Position numbers and translations under genes: made by a program. DNA of 64,000 bases from an uncultured Lachnospiraceae bacterium (GTDB taxonomy: Bacteria; Bacillota; Clostridia; Lachnospirales; Lachnospiraceae). The notes under the pieces are model-generated. The model was given only the letters and a program-made list of their open reading frames with translations. It was not told where the DNA came from and ran no database searches. Positions 1 through 8,935 of this stretch are shown in pieces (the stretch's first letter is position 1; each line of letters opens with the position of its first letter). Location of the stretch: the NCBI GenBank assembly GCA_910587295.1, contig CAJULP010000077.1:119330-183329 (forward strand), in the 5' to 3' direction.

Positions 1-2
1 AT

Positions 3-527
3 ACGGTAAATGGAAATCAAATTCGTGAGAAGTACCGAATACGGATCTATAACGGTTCTTATGATGTGATTAAGCTTGAGGTCAAATACAAAAGGGATAA
101 TCGAATTTTAAAGAAAAGCCGCAGGATATCAAGAGAGCAGATGGTGAAGCTGCTGCAAGGGCAGAGTATTGATGACGGCGTTCCGTCATTTGATAATACT
201 ATCACTCTTTTTAATATAGCAATAAAAAAAAGAAAATTAATACCTGTAATTATTGTGGAATATGACCGGAAAGCATTTGTGTTTGATGCAGGGAACGTTA
301 GAATAACGCTGGACCGTAATTTGCGTTTTAGTCAGAGAATAGATTTGTTTATGCAGGGGGCAGATTTCCCAAGAACATGTGTACAAAAACCAGATAGCGT
401 ACTTGAAGTGAAATATGATGAGTTTTTGCCGGGATTTATTGCCGGTGTTTTAGAAAGCGGAAATATGAGGCGGGAATCTTATTCAAAGTATAGAATTTGC
501 AGGCAGGAGGCAATGGAATGTCAGTAA
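3..527 (+). CDS. VTC-domain (polyphosphate polymerase-like) protein, 5' end outside window
   Basis: The reading frame is open from base 3, so this is the C-terminal part of a longer protein and not a gene starting at the GTG at 66. Visible VTC-type motifs are YRIRIYNGS followed by a basic/acidic IKLEVKYKR strand, an IIVEYDRKAF strand, VRITLDRNLRFS, VLEVKYDEFLPGF and a C-terminal RESYSKYRICR. These are the tunnel-lining basic and acidic strands of the CYTH/VTC fold. In clostridia such proteins sit next to DUF4956 membrane proteins and CotH-like proteins; DUF4956 follows here with a 10-base overlap. The substrate in bacteria is not firmly known. Confidence 0.85.
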   Translation, partial: TVNGNQIREKYRIRIYNGSYDVIKLEVKYKRDNRILKKSRRISREQMVKLLQGQSIDDGVPSFDNTITLFNIAIKKRKLIPVIIVEYDRKAFVFDAGNVRITLDRNLRFSQRIDLFMQGADFPRTCVQKPDSVLEVKYDEFLPGFIAGVLESGNMRRESYSKYRICRQEAMECQ

Positions 528-1195
528 AAGATGTTATTAAAAAGAGTGTTTATGAAAGTCTGGCGGGAGGTACAGGGCTTTCTTTTAAGGAGGTTGTCAT
601 CATCTTCCTTATGGCTTTTATTATTGGATTGTATGTCTATATGGTGTATAAATTGTCCAGTAAAGCTGCCTTTTATTCGAAAGACACAGGAATTACAATT
701 GCAGGGATGCCAGTTGTCATAGCTGCAATTATGGTAGCGATGCAGTCAAATTTGATTGTATCATTAGGTATGGTAGGGGCACTGTCAATTGTGCGTTTTC
801 GGAATGCAGTTAAAAATCCATTAGATATTTTATATTTGTTCTGGTCGATCAGTGCCGGGATTATTTGTGGGGTGGGGCTGACATTGCTGTCAATTTTATT
901 GTGCATTGTTATGACAATTTTACTCCTGGGGGTCAGTATAATCCCTAATTCCAGGGCGGAATCTGTATTGGTTTTAAGATCTTCAGATAATGAAGTAGAC
1001 TGGCAAGAGGTAGACGATGTGATTTGCAAGTATGCCAGAAATCGAAAGGAAAAGTCCAAAAGCATAAAAAACAATGAAACAGAAGTTATTTACGAATTGA
1101 CGATATTTAAACAAAATGAATTATTAGAACAATTGAAAAAATTTCATTTTACACAAATTAATTTTTTGTCACATGATGGTGAATTTCGTTTCTAA
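518..1195 (+). CDS. DUF4956 family membrane protein
   Basis: About 225 residues with three to four hydrophobic segments, followed by a soluble C-terminal domain. The core VSLGMVGALSIVRFRNAVKNP plus the LFWSISAGI segment is the DUF4956 signature. The ATG at 518 is preceded by AGGAGG at about 503-510 and is preferred over an in-frame TTG at 497. It overlaps the VTC-domain gene upstream, and its stop overlaps the next start (TAATG). The function is unknown; co-occurrence with VTC and CotH proteins suggests a shared envelope or phosphate-polymer role, which is inference. Confidence 0.85.
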   Translation: MSVKDVIKKSVYESLAGGTGLSFKEVVIIFLMAFIIGLYVYMVYKLSSKAAFYSKDTGITIAGMPVVIAAIMVAMQSNLIVSLGMVGALSIVRFRNAVKNPLDILYLFWSISAGIICGVGLTLLSILLCIVMTILLLGVSIIPNSRAESVLVLRSSDNEVDWQEVDDVICKYARNRKEKSKSIKNNETEVIYELTIFKQNELLEQLKKFHFTQINFLSHDGEFRF

Positions 1196-2130
1196 TGAAA
1201 AGAAAAGGGCTGAATATGGAGAAAATCAGTGTTATTTTAGTGAATTATAATGGGAAAAAATATAATGATAAGTGTATTGAATCTATTCTGAGAAGTACGA
1301 TTTCTTCAAAGCTTCAGATTGTGGTTGTGGATAATGCTTCCACGGATAACTCTCTTCAACTTTTGCAGGACAGGTGGAGGGAGAACAATCAGGTTACGAT
1401 TATTCCGCTGGACAAGAATTATGGTTTTTCCGAAGCAAATAATGTGGGGATAAAGTGGTCGGAAGAGAACGGGTATGAATATTTTTTTATATTGAATAAT
1501 GATACAGAAATCAGGAAAGATACCGTAGAAAAAATGCTGGATTCCCATAAAGAAACCGGAGCAATCGTTGTTCCTAAAATTGTGTATGCGGACAAACCGG
1601 ATACCATATGGTATGCCGGGGGGTATTTTAGTAAGGTTATCTGGAAGCCTTTGCCAAGGGGAATGAATCAAAAGGATGCAGGGCAATACAACAGAAGTGA
1701 GCAGTGTTCTTTTGCAAATGGATGTAGTCTCTTCATGTCAAAGGAAATTATACAGAAATTAGGAATATTGGATGAAAAGTTTTTTTTATACTATGAGGAT
1801 GTGGAATATAGCTTAAGGGCAAGGAAAAAGCAAGTGACCATATGGTATTGTGCGGAGGCGCTTGTTTACCATAAAGTAAATGGAGCTACATTTGGAAATG
1901 AAAGACCGGATAGTGCTTACTATATAGCGCGAAACTGGCTGATCTGCAATCAAAAATGGATGAGCAAGGGGCGTTTTGCCCTTTTTCTTTGTTATTTTGT
2001 ATTTAATCGGGTGGCATGGATAATGATATGGATTGTTAGAGGACAGCTCCCCAATATTTTCTCGACCATTGATGCAATAAAAGATTATAAAAGGGATCTA
2101 TTTGGCCAGTATCCGAAGAATAGTTTGTAA
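1195..2130 (+). CDS. GT2 family glycosyltransferase (rhamnosyltransferase-like)
   Basis: Predicted cytoplasmic or membrane-associated inverting glycosyltransferase of family GT2. The N-terminus has ISVILVNYNG, the nucleotide-binding VVVDNAST, the DxD-region ILNNDTEI and the acceptor/catalytic-base region FFLYYEDVEYSLRA with a following HKVNGATFG, as in WbbL-type rhamnosyltransferases. A hydrophobic stretch near residues 255-280 may attach it to the membrane. ATG 1195 overlaps the previous stop; an internal ATG at 1216, behind a purine-rich stretch, gives a start typical for the family and may be the real one. Sugar donor and acceptor cannot be told from sequence. Confidence 0.85.
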   Translation: MKRKGLNMEKISVILVNYNGKKYNDKCIESILRSTISSKLQIVVVDNASTDNSLQLLQDRWRENNQVTIIPLDKNYGFSEANNVGIKWSEENGYEYFFILNNDTEIRKDTVEKMLDSHKETGAIVVPKIVYADKPDTIWYAGGYFSKVIWKPLPRGMNQKDAGQYNRSEQCSFANGCSLFMSKEIIQKLGILDEKFFLYYEDVEYSLRARKKQVTIWYCAEALVYHKVNGATFGNERPDSAYYIARNWLICNQKWMSKGRFALFLCYFVFNRVAWIMIWIVRGQLPNIFSTIDAIKDYKRDLFGQYPKNSL

Positions 2131-2153
2131 AGGCATCAGGTTTGTGCTATACT
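2125..2153 (+). promoter_or_regulatory. Probable sigma-A-type promoter
   Basis: TTGTAA at 2125-2130 and TATACT at 2148-2153 are separated by exactly 17 bases and lie about 25 bases before the ATG at 2178. The -10 box is preceded by TTTGTGC, closely like the promoter at 22940. The -35 box overlaps the stop of the upstream gene. Prediction from sequence only. Confidence 0.5.
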
Positions 2154-2177
2154 TATCAAAATTGGAGCAGGTAAAGA

Positions 2178-3305
2178 ATGGGAAAAAAAAGAGGTTATTA
2201 TATTCATTTTGATGCTAGGCAGTCTTCGGGCGTAAGTAAAAAAATTGATATGCAGATGAAAGAACTTGGCAGGCAATTTAGCATAGAAGAAATACAAATT
2301 ACAGCATCTCACAGAAGTTTAATGCAGCGTGTCATAGGATTATTTCCGCTGGCATCAATTGCAAGGGAGTATGAAAGAGCATTGCATCAAATAGAGACGC
2401 CTGATTTTATTTATATGCGGAGGGCGGTTGCAGATCATGACTATATGCAATTTTTGAAGGAAGTTAAAGACCGGTATCCGGAATGCAAAATCATTGTAGA
2501 GATTTTTACTTATCCATATGACAGGGATGATTTTGGAAAGTGGAATGCATGGCCGTTTTATTTAAAAGAATTGCTGTATCGGAAGAAATATAAAGAGTAT
2601 CTTGGACGTTTTGTAACGTATAGTAATGATAAAGAAATCTTTGGCGTTCCGACAATCTGTACAACGAATGGAGTAGATACCAGTCAGTTTCAAATAGTAT
2701 CGGGAGCTTACAGATTTGATCAGATTACTTTAATTGGTGTGGCATATATGCAGAGACAGCATGGCTACGAGAGAATTATCCGAGGGCTGAGAGCTTATTA
2801 TAAGCAAAAGGGTTTTACGAAGCGCGTTTATTTGTATTTGGCAGGGGATGGACCGGAAAAAAAATATTATCAACAATTAGTGAAAAAGTATGGTTTGGAG
2901 GCTTATGTGAAATTTTTCCCAAACCAGACAGGTGAAGCCCTAGATCAATTATATGAACAGGCGGACATTGCTCTTGCATCGTTTGGATTTTATAAGGCCG
3001 GAGTGTATCATTCAAATTCTTCTTTGAAGGTATGTGAATGTCTCGCAAAGGGGTTGCCCTTCGTGACAGGTTGTTCTATTTCAGGGATAGAGGAAACGTG
3101 CCCGTACATGCTTTTATTTCCTAACGGCAAGGGTATAGTTGATATATGTCAAATTGTGACATGGTTTGAAAAACTACAGAGAAATGAGAATGGCGAAGGA
3201 GAAATGGCGAAGAGCATACGCAAATTTGCGGAAAAGAAGTTTGATATGAAAGTAGTCATGCGGCCAGTTATTCAGTATATTGAATCGGTTAAAGATAATG
3301 CATAG
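2178..3305 (+). CDS. GT4-like (group 1) glycosyltransferase
   Basis: 375-residue GT-B fold enzyme. The N-terminal Rossmann half includes YYIHFDARQSSGVSKKI. The C-terminal half holds YLYLAGDGPEKKYYQQLV, then a FFPNQTGE segment, and finally ADIALASFGF with NSSLKVCECLAKGLPFVTG, the GT4 donor-binding ExxxxG-type region. It starts at ATG 2178 after GGAGCAGG. It probably adds one sugar of the repeat unit in the cytoplasm; donor and linkage are unknown. A candidate promoter lies directly upstream. Confidence 0.85.
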   Translation: MGKKRGYYIHFDARQSSGVSKKIDMQMKELGRQFSIEEIQITASHRSLMQRVIGLFPLASIAREYERALHQIETPDFIYMRRAVADHDYMQFLKEVKDRYPECKIIVEIFTYPYDRDDFGKWNAWPFYLKELLYRKKYKEYLGRFVTYSNDKEIFGVPTICTTNGVDTSQFQIVSGAYRFDQITLIGVAYMQRQHGYERIIRGLRAYYKQKGFTKRVYLYLAGDGPEKKYYQQLVKKYGLEAYVKFFPNQTGEALDQLYEQADIALASFGFYKAGVYHSNSSLKVCECLAKGLPFVTGCSISGIEETCPYMLLFPNGKGIVDICQIVTWFEKLQRNENGEGEMAKSIRKFAEKKFDMKVVMRPVIQYIESVKDNA

Positions 3306-3320
3306 TAAAGGTTATAAGTC

Positions 3321-4724
3321 ATGGAAGAGGTAATAAAAATAAAGAAGAACAGGAAGAGCGGTGGAAGATTCTTTAGGAGTAATTTTGATTACTTCTTGAT
3401 TTTCGTATTATACTTTATCCCACATTTGTTTATGGGGTTTAATTTGTGGGATGATATTTTATATAAAACATATTTTGAGGCTTATCATTATAATGTTTTA
3501 CATTTTATTTCCAGGCAATATCAATATTGGACTTCCAGGGTGGTAATAGAAGCGGCAGTTATTGTGTTTGGGTGGCTGCCTCCGATTATATGGATGTTGA
3601 TTGATACATTGATGATTGTATTACTGTATCATTCCATGTTTTGTATCCTCAAATTATTTCTGGTGAAATATGAGCTTGACAGTAAATACAGAATATGCCA
3701 AATGTTTTTGTTTCTGAGCTTTCCGTATGCATTAATGGCAACGGCAGGATGGCTGACAACCACAATCAATTGGGCATGGATGCTTTCCCTGTTTGTATAT
3801 GGATTAAAAGGATTGCTTTATTCCGCTTCAGGACAAAAACAGACAAAGAGCATAGTTAAAAATATTATTTTTTGTCTGGCATATGTTTATGCGACCAATT
3901 TTGATGTGGCAGCAATTATTATGTTTTGTTTGCTGATGGTGGTTGGATTTGCATGCCATAAATCATCACCTTACGAATTCTGCCTGGAATACTGGGAAGG
4001 ATTACTGATTACAATTGGAAATTTGGTTTTATTTTTTGTTTGTCCTGGGAATCGTGTGAGAATGGAACAAGATGCGATTATTCATGGCACAGCGGATGTA
4101 TTGGAACTGTCTGTTTTGGGAAAGATCAGAATGGGAATTAATTCTGCATTCTATCATTATATGTCAATTCCAAATGCAGTGTTATTTACGATTTGCATGA
4201 TTATGTTGTATGTGGTTTGGGTAAGATCCAAAAGCGCTTTGATTAAAAGCATTGCCTTTCTTCCGGTCGGCATTACGGTAATTTGGACTGTTTATATATT
4301 TTTTGCGTATACTGTGAAAAACCATACGTTAACTTATGTGTATCCGGATGCGGCATTTCATACATGCCCCCGGACAGAACAGTATCTTGCTATGGTCTCG
4401 GCATTAATGCTTGTTTTATCAATGGTTTATTTACTTTATTACGTGATAAGAGAAAAAGACCTATTCGTATCTATGGTAGTCGTTTTGCTTATATGGGGAT
4501 TATTGCCGGATATTGTTTTAGGGTTCACTTCCACAATATCGGCGTCAATTCTCCGTGTGGTTTCTTTTTTATACCTAGCGTTTATTTTTATTAGTTGTGT
4601 GGTGATAGGATATTCTGAGATGTTGAAAAACCGCATGGTATGGAAAGGGATCATTTTTTTGGGTAGTGCAGGAACTGTTCTAAATTTTGTGCAAATGATT
4701 AGACATATTATAGTATATGGGTAA
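3321..4724 (+). CDS. Polytopic membrane protein (DUF6056/GT-C-like)
   Basis: 467 residues with about ten hydrophobic segments. A short first extracytoplasmic loop carries NLWDDILYK, and a following segment reads QYWTSRVVIEA, resembling the acidic DD/W-R arrangement of DUF6056 and other GT-C-type lipid-linked sugar transferases. It resembles in outline the product at 56668-58368. A role in sugar transfer outside the membrane or in polymerisation is inferred from fold type and neighbours only. Confidence 0.6.
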   Translation: MEEVIKIKKNRKSGGRFFRSNFDYFLIFVLYFIPHLFMGFNLWDDILYKTYFEAYHYNVLHFISRQYQYWTSRVVIEAAVIVFGWLPPIIWMLIDTLMIVLLYHSMFCILKLFLVKYELDSKYRICQMFLFLSFPYALMATAGWLTTTINWAWMLSLFVYGLKGLLYSASGQKQTKSIVKNIIFCLAYVYATNFDVAAIIMFCLLMVVGFACHKSSPYEFCLEYWEGLLITIGNLVLFFVCPGNRVRMEQDAIIHGTADVLELSVLGKIRMGINSAFYHYMSIPNAVLFTICMIMLYVVWVRSKSALIKSIAFLPVGITVIWTVYIFFAYTVKNHTLTYVYPDAAFHTCPRTEQYLAMVSALMLVLSMVYLLYYVIREKDLFVSMVVVLLIWGLLPDIVLGFTSTISASILRVVSFLYLAFIFISCVVIGYSEMLKNRMVWKGIIFLGSAGTVLNFVQMIRHIIVYG

Positions 4725-4761
4725 CAGGGAAGATTAATATGGGCTTGTGGGGAAGTCGGTT

Positions 4762-5928
4762 ATGAATATTTTATTGTTGGGAAAAACGGATTCAATTTTT
4801 ACCAGAGATTTTTGTTTAAATGTTCTTGGCATGGAGCATGCTAATACGGTTATTCTCACACAGGCATTTTCGAAGGAGTATCAACAGGATTATGCAGCGG
4901 AAAATATAAAAGAAGTAAAGTGGCCTGACCTTTTTTTGAAAGGGATACGATGCCAGCCCGGTTCCATATTTCGATTACCGCAGATTTGGAAAAAGTTATG
5001 GCAGGAAATCGGGTTTGTAAAAGAGATTGATGTGTTTCATGTACATTATGTGGAAGCATTGCATTTATTATATTTTTTTCCATTTTGGACAAGCGCAGGG
5101 AAACGAATTCTGACATTTTGGGGCAGCGATCTATATACCCTTTCTTTTGTGAACAGACAGATTCTTCGCTTGTTCTTAAATCAGGCGTCAAGAATTGTTC
5201 TCATGATACCTGAACAGCATAAATACTTTCAGTTATTATATGGGAATAAATATGAGAAAAAAATCCGGGTAATTGATTTTGGGAACAGTTTGATAGATGA
5301 GTTGGATAAAGTGATAGCAAAGTATACGAAAAAAGAATGTAAAGATTATTTCCAACTGCCAGCTGATAAAGTAATCGTGCATATAGGTTATAATGCGGCC
5401 AGAGTACAACAGCATTTAAGGCTTATTGAAGGTATACTGTGCCTGCCAATAGAAGAGCGATCCAGATTGAAGCTTGTTTTTGGCATGTCATATAAGCATG
5501 ACAGTGATTTTGAACAGTACAAACAGCAGTTGTCTGACCAAATGAAAGCGGCGAAAGTAGATTATTGTTTTGTTGAAAAGTATATGCAAGGGGAGGAATT
5601 GGCAATGTTTCGAAGAACTTGTGATCTGTTTTTATATGGGCAAAAGACAGATGCACGTTCGGAAAGTCCTTTGGAATATGTATATGGCGGAGCTGAATTT
5701 ATATGCCCTGAATGGCTTGCGGGTCATTATGGAATACTTGATCAGGCTAAAGCAAGGTATTATGTATATGAAGATTTTGATAATCTTTCTGATAGCATAA
5801 GACGATGTTTTGAAAATATGGATGTATACGGGGAAAGTATTTCGGAATGGGGACGACAGATAATTCGTAGTGAAATATCTTGGGATTCTGTACGAGGGGA
5901 GTGGAGGAGCTTATATGCAGACGAATAA
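4762..5928 (+). CDS. Glycosyltransferase, GT-B fold (Fuc4NAc-transferase-like)
   Basis: About 388 residues. The start ILLLGKTDSIFTRDF, a DVFHVHYVEA segment and ILTFWGSDLY (the acceptor-side GSD motif) fit the GT-B class that includes TDP-Fuc4NAc:lipid II transferases. The C-terminal half has a HIGYNA strand and a donor-site EYVYGGAEFICP. ATG 4762 follows GGGGAAG and is preferred over the in-frame GTG at 4747. The next gene starts inside its last 14 bases. Specific substrate not determinable. Confidence 0.7.
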   Translation: MNILLLGKTDSIFTRDFCLNVLGMEHANTVILTQAFSKEYQQDYAAENIKEVKWPDLFLKGIRCQPGSIFRLPQIWKKLWQEIGFVKEIDVFHVHYVEALHLLYFFPFWTSAGKRILTFWGSDLYTLSFVNRQILRLFLNQASRIVLMIPEQHKYFQLLYGNKYEKKIRVIDFGNSLIDELDKVIAKYTKKECKDYFQLPADKVIVHIGYNAARVQQHLRLIEGILCLPIEERSRLKLVFGMSYKHDSDFEQYKQQLSDQMKAAKVDYCFVEKYMQGEELAMFRRTCDLFLYGQKTDARSESPLEYVYGGAEFICPEWLAGHYGILDQAKARYYVYEDFDNLSDSIRRCFENMDVYGESISEWGRQIIRSEISWDSVRGEWRSLYADE

Positions 5929-6856
5929 AGCAAATGATAGAATGATATGGTTGAATGGGAAAGTATTGCCGTTAGATGAGGCAAGGATTAATGTGCTTTC
6001 ACCTACTGCACAGTTTGGGGCGAATGTCTTCGAAGGAATCCGCTGTTATTGGAATGAAGAAGAAAAACAATTGTATGCATTCCGTCTAAAAGAACATTAT
6101 GCAAGGCTCATGCAGTCCATGCGGTTGTTTGGTATAAAAAGCCCTTATAGTGAGTATGAGTTGGAAGAAACAATGAAAGAAATTGTCAGGGCTAATCGGT
6201 ATCAGGAGGATATTGCTGTAAGGCAGACGGTATTTGTAGATGGGTTTGGAAGTTGGTTTTCAACAGAGCCAGTGGGGATGTTCATTGCACCAATTGCTAA
6301 AAGAAGAAAGGAAGTGCCATTATCTTTTACAGAGCGGACTTGCGTAAGTTCCTGGGAAAGGATTAGTGAAAGAGATATGTCTCCAAGGGTAAAGGTTGGT
6401 GCAAATTACATTAATAGCAGACTTGCAAAATTAGAAGCAGAAGATAGAGGTTACGATTCGGCGTTGTTTTTAAATCGTTATGGGTATGTGGCGGAAGGAA
6501 CAGGTTCTTGCTTTTTTATGATTAAAAATGACGAGATTATTACGCCAATGCTGACGGATTCTATTTTAGAGAGTATTACTAGAGATACTGTTTTAAATAT
6601 AGCAAGGCAAGAACTAAATTTGAAGGTGACAGAGCGCCATATTGTCAGAAGTGAATTGTATTCATGTGACGAAGCGTTCTTCTGTGGGTCAGCAGTTGAA
6701 ATCAGTCCGATTTCAGAGATAGACGGATTTAGGATAAAAGAAAGGGAGCCAGGAAAACATACGATTGAAATTCACAAAAAATATATAGAAATTGTAACTG
6801 GTAAAAATATAAAATATCGGGAGTGGATTACGCCCATTTATGGTGGAGGGATATAA
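5915..6856 (+). CDS. PLP-dependent class IV aminotransferase (branched-chain aminotransferase-like)
   Basis: About 313 residues, near the usual length for BCAT/fold-type IV enzymes. Visible features are NVFEGIRCYW, VKVGANYINSRLAKLEA (containing the PLP-binding Lys of the family), GTGSCFFMIKN and the phosphate-cup region DSILESITRDTVL, then FFCGSAVEISPI. ATG 5915 has GTGGAGGAG upstream; the longer open frame from 5870 lies inside the previous gene and is rejected. It is followed at once by an HpcH/HpaI aldolase and a PLP decarboxylase, so it may aminate a 2-oxo acid made by the aldolase instead of serving isoleucine/valine synthesis (inference). Confidence 0.85.
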   Translation: MQTNKANDRMIWLNGKVLPLDEARINVLSPTAQFGANVFEGIRCYWNEEEKQLYAFRLKEHYARLMQSMRLFGIKSPYSEYELEETMKEIVRANRYQEDIAVRQTVFVDGFGSWFSTEPVGMFIAPIAKRRKEVPLSFTERTCVSSWERISERDMSPRVKVGANYINSRLAKLEAEDRGYDSALFLNRYGYVAEGTGSCFFMIKNDEIITPMLTDSILESITRDTVLNIARQELNLKVTERHIVRSELYSCDEAFFCGSAVEISPISEIDGFRIKEREPGKHTIEIHKKYIEIVTGKNIKYREWITPIYGGGI

Positions 6857-6857
6857 T

Positions 6858-7694
6858 ATGTCATTGCAGATGATGTATATTACAAATAATCCGGAAGTGG
6901 CCAAAATTGCTGAGAAATATTCAGTGGACAGGATATGGGTAGATTTAGAGCAGATTGGAAAAAAAGAGCGGCAAGGCGGTATGGATACTGTTCAGTCAAT
7001 GCATTCCGTGGAAGATGTTCGTAAGATAAGAAATAGTATTGTGGGAAAGGCAAAGTTACAGGTCCGGGTGAATCCAATACATCATGGGTCACAGAATGAA
7101 ATTGAACGGGTAATAGCATATGGTGCGGATATTATCATGCTTCCTTTCTTTTCAACAGTTGATGAAGTGGGTAATTTTATAAAAATGGTGGGAGGCAGGG
7201 CGAGAACTTGCCTGCTGTTGGAAACAATTGGAGCTGAACAAAGGATAGATGAAATATTGGACATCCCAGGGATAGATGAGGTTCATATAGGATTGAACGA
7301 CCTGCACCTCCAATATCATCAAAAATTTATGTTTGAACTCCTGGCAAACGGCAAGGTAGAAGAAATATGCAGAAAGATTAGGAGTAAGGGTATTCCTTAT
7401 GGGTTTGGAGGGATTGCGAAACTGGATGAAGGTATGCTTCCGGCAAGGCATATTATTGCGGAGCACTATAGGCTGGGCTCTGTTATGGCGATTTTGTCAA
7501 GGAGCTTTTATGATTCATGGATTGCAAATGATTTGAAAGAAGTGGAAAGAACTTTTAAATACGGATTGGGGGAAATTCGCGAATACGAACAGCGGCTGGA
7601 GCATGAAACACCGGAATTTTTTGAAAATAACAGGCAGACAGTGATAAAGGAAGTAGAGAGTATTCTGAAGGTAATAAACAGTAAGAGGAACTGA
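6858..7694 (+). CDS. HpcH/HpaI aldolase/citrate lyase-like enzyme
   Basis: About 278 residues, TIM-barrel family. Near the start is DRIWVDLEQIGKKERQ, then VRVNPI, GADIIMLPFFSTVDEV, CLLLETIGAEQRIDEIL and GIDEVHIGLNDL, matching the order of the metal-binding Glu/Asp and the Arg of pyruvate-using class II HpaI/CitE aldolases. ATG 6858 follows GGTGGAGGG; the ATG at 6840 lies before the ribosome binding site. The likely reaction is carbon-carbon bond formation or cleavage with an oxo acid, as part of the 5915-8922 cassette. Confidence 0.8.
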   Translation: MSLQMMYITNNPEVAKIAEKYSVDRIWVDLEQIGKKERQGGMDTVQSMHSVEDVRKIRNSIVGKAKLQVRVNPIHHGSQNEIERVIAYGADIIMLPFFSTVDEVGNFIKMVGGRARTCLLLETIGAEQRIDEILDIPGIDEVHIGLNDLHLQYHQKFMFELLANGKVEEICRKIRSKGIPYGFGGIAKLDEGMLPARHIIAEHYRLGSVMAILSRSFYDSWIANDLKEVERTFKYGLGEIREYEQRLEHETPEFFENNRQTVIKEVESILKVINSKRN

Positions 7695-7695
7695 C

Positions 7696-8922
7696 ATGGA
7701 ACTAAACTATGAAATTCTGGAAAAATTGTCAACAAAATACGGAGATGCCTTTTATCTGGTAGACAGTAGTGTGTTTCGAAAGAATTACGAAGAGCTATTG
7801 GCGGCTTTCTGCAAAATATATCCGAATACCCGCATAGCATATTCGTACAAAACAAATTATATGCCTAAGTTATGCAAAGCCGTTAAAGATATGGGCGGGG
7901 CAGCAGAAGTGGTTTCGGAGATGGAGTTGTGGCTTGCCAAGAAAATTGGTGTTCTGGGAACGGATATTTACTACAATGGTCCCTATAAAAAGAAAGAAGT
8001 TGTTGAAGAATTTTTGCTGCAAGGTGGTCATTTGAATATAGATGCAGAATACGAGATAGAAATGATCAAGGAGATTGCCGGCCAGTATCCTGACCGTGCA
8101 TTTTGCATAGGAGTCCGCTGTAATGTGGATATTGGACAGGAGACGCCATCCAGATTCGGGATAAATATGGCATCCGGGGAATTGGAAAGGGCTGTATATC
8201 TTTTAAATCAGATAACAAATGTAAAAGTGGTGGGGCTGCATTGCCATATTCCATTTCGGACACTCGATACTTATGTGAAAAGAATGGAATTTATGGCTAA
8301 GGTTATAGCGAAATTCCCAGGATATGTATGGGAATATATCAGTCTGGGCGGCGGTTATATGGGAAAGATGGACGAACAGATGGCAAATCAGATGACATTT
8401 GATCCGCCTGCATTTGCCGAGTATGCAGCCGTTGTGGCGGGCGGCATGAATAAGTATTTTTCTGATGGATCCTGTCGGCCTACTTTAATTATTGAGCCGG
8501 GTAGTGCATTAGTTGCGAATGCCATGAAATATGTTATGCGAGTCATAGAAATTAAAAAGGTACGTAATAAATGGATAGCAAGCCTGGCAGGGAGTTCTTA
8601 TCAAATTAACCCTTCTATCAAAGGGCTTAACAGGAGTATTTCGGTATATCATTCAGGAAAAGAAGGTATGCGGACGATATATAGTGATTTGGACATGGCA
8701 GGCTACACTTGTATTGAGTCAGACTACTTATACCAAAATTACAGTGGGGAATTAGCCAAAGAAGACTTTGTAATTCTTAGTAATGTGGGTTCTTACAGTT
8801 TGGTGATGAAGCCTCCTTTTATCTTGCCAGACATACCCGTTATAGAGCTTAGCGGGGATGGAGGGCCGGAGCTCATTAAGAGGGCGCAGACCGCAGAAGA
8901 TGTGTTTATGTATTATGAATGA
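7696..8922 (+). CDS. Fold-type III PLP decarboxylase (diaminopimelate/ornithine decarboxylase-like)
   Basis: 408 residues. The PLP-lysine motif is RIAYSYKTNYMP, followed by AAEVVSEMEL, RFGINM, GLHCHIPFR, the phosphate-binding ISLGGGY and IIEPGSALV, as in LysA-type decarboxylases. The C-terminal beta domain is intact, ending with a GSYSLVMKPPF segment, but the usual catalytic CES-type motif is not obvious; CIESDYLY near residue 337 may be its counterpart. It sits one base after the aldolase gene. Together with the aminotransferase it probably yields an amine-type decoration; a biosynthetic DAP decarboxylase is less likely in this context. Confidence 0.8.
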   Translation: MELNYEILEKLSTKYGDAFYLVDSSVFRKNYEELLAAFCKIYPNTRIAYSYKTNYMPKLCKAVKDMGGAAEVVSEMELWLAKKIGVLGTDIYYNGPYKKKEVVEEFLLQGGHLNIDAEYEIEMIKEIAGQYPDRAFCIGVRCNVDIGQETPSRFGINMASGELERAVYLLNQITNVKVVGLHCHIPFRTLDTYVKRMEFMAKVIAKFPGYVWEYISLGGGYMGKMDEQMANQMTFDPPAFAEYAAVVAGGMNKYFSDGSCRPTLIIEPGSALVANAMKYVMRVIEIKKVRNKWIASLAGSSYQINPSIKGLNRSISVYHSGKEGMRTIYSDLDMAGYTCIESDYLYQNYSGELAKEDFVILSNVGSYSLVMKPPFILPDIPVIELSGDGGPELIKRAQTAEDVFMYYE

Positions 8923-8935
8923 TCAGGAGAATCAT

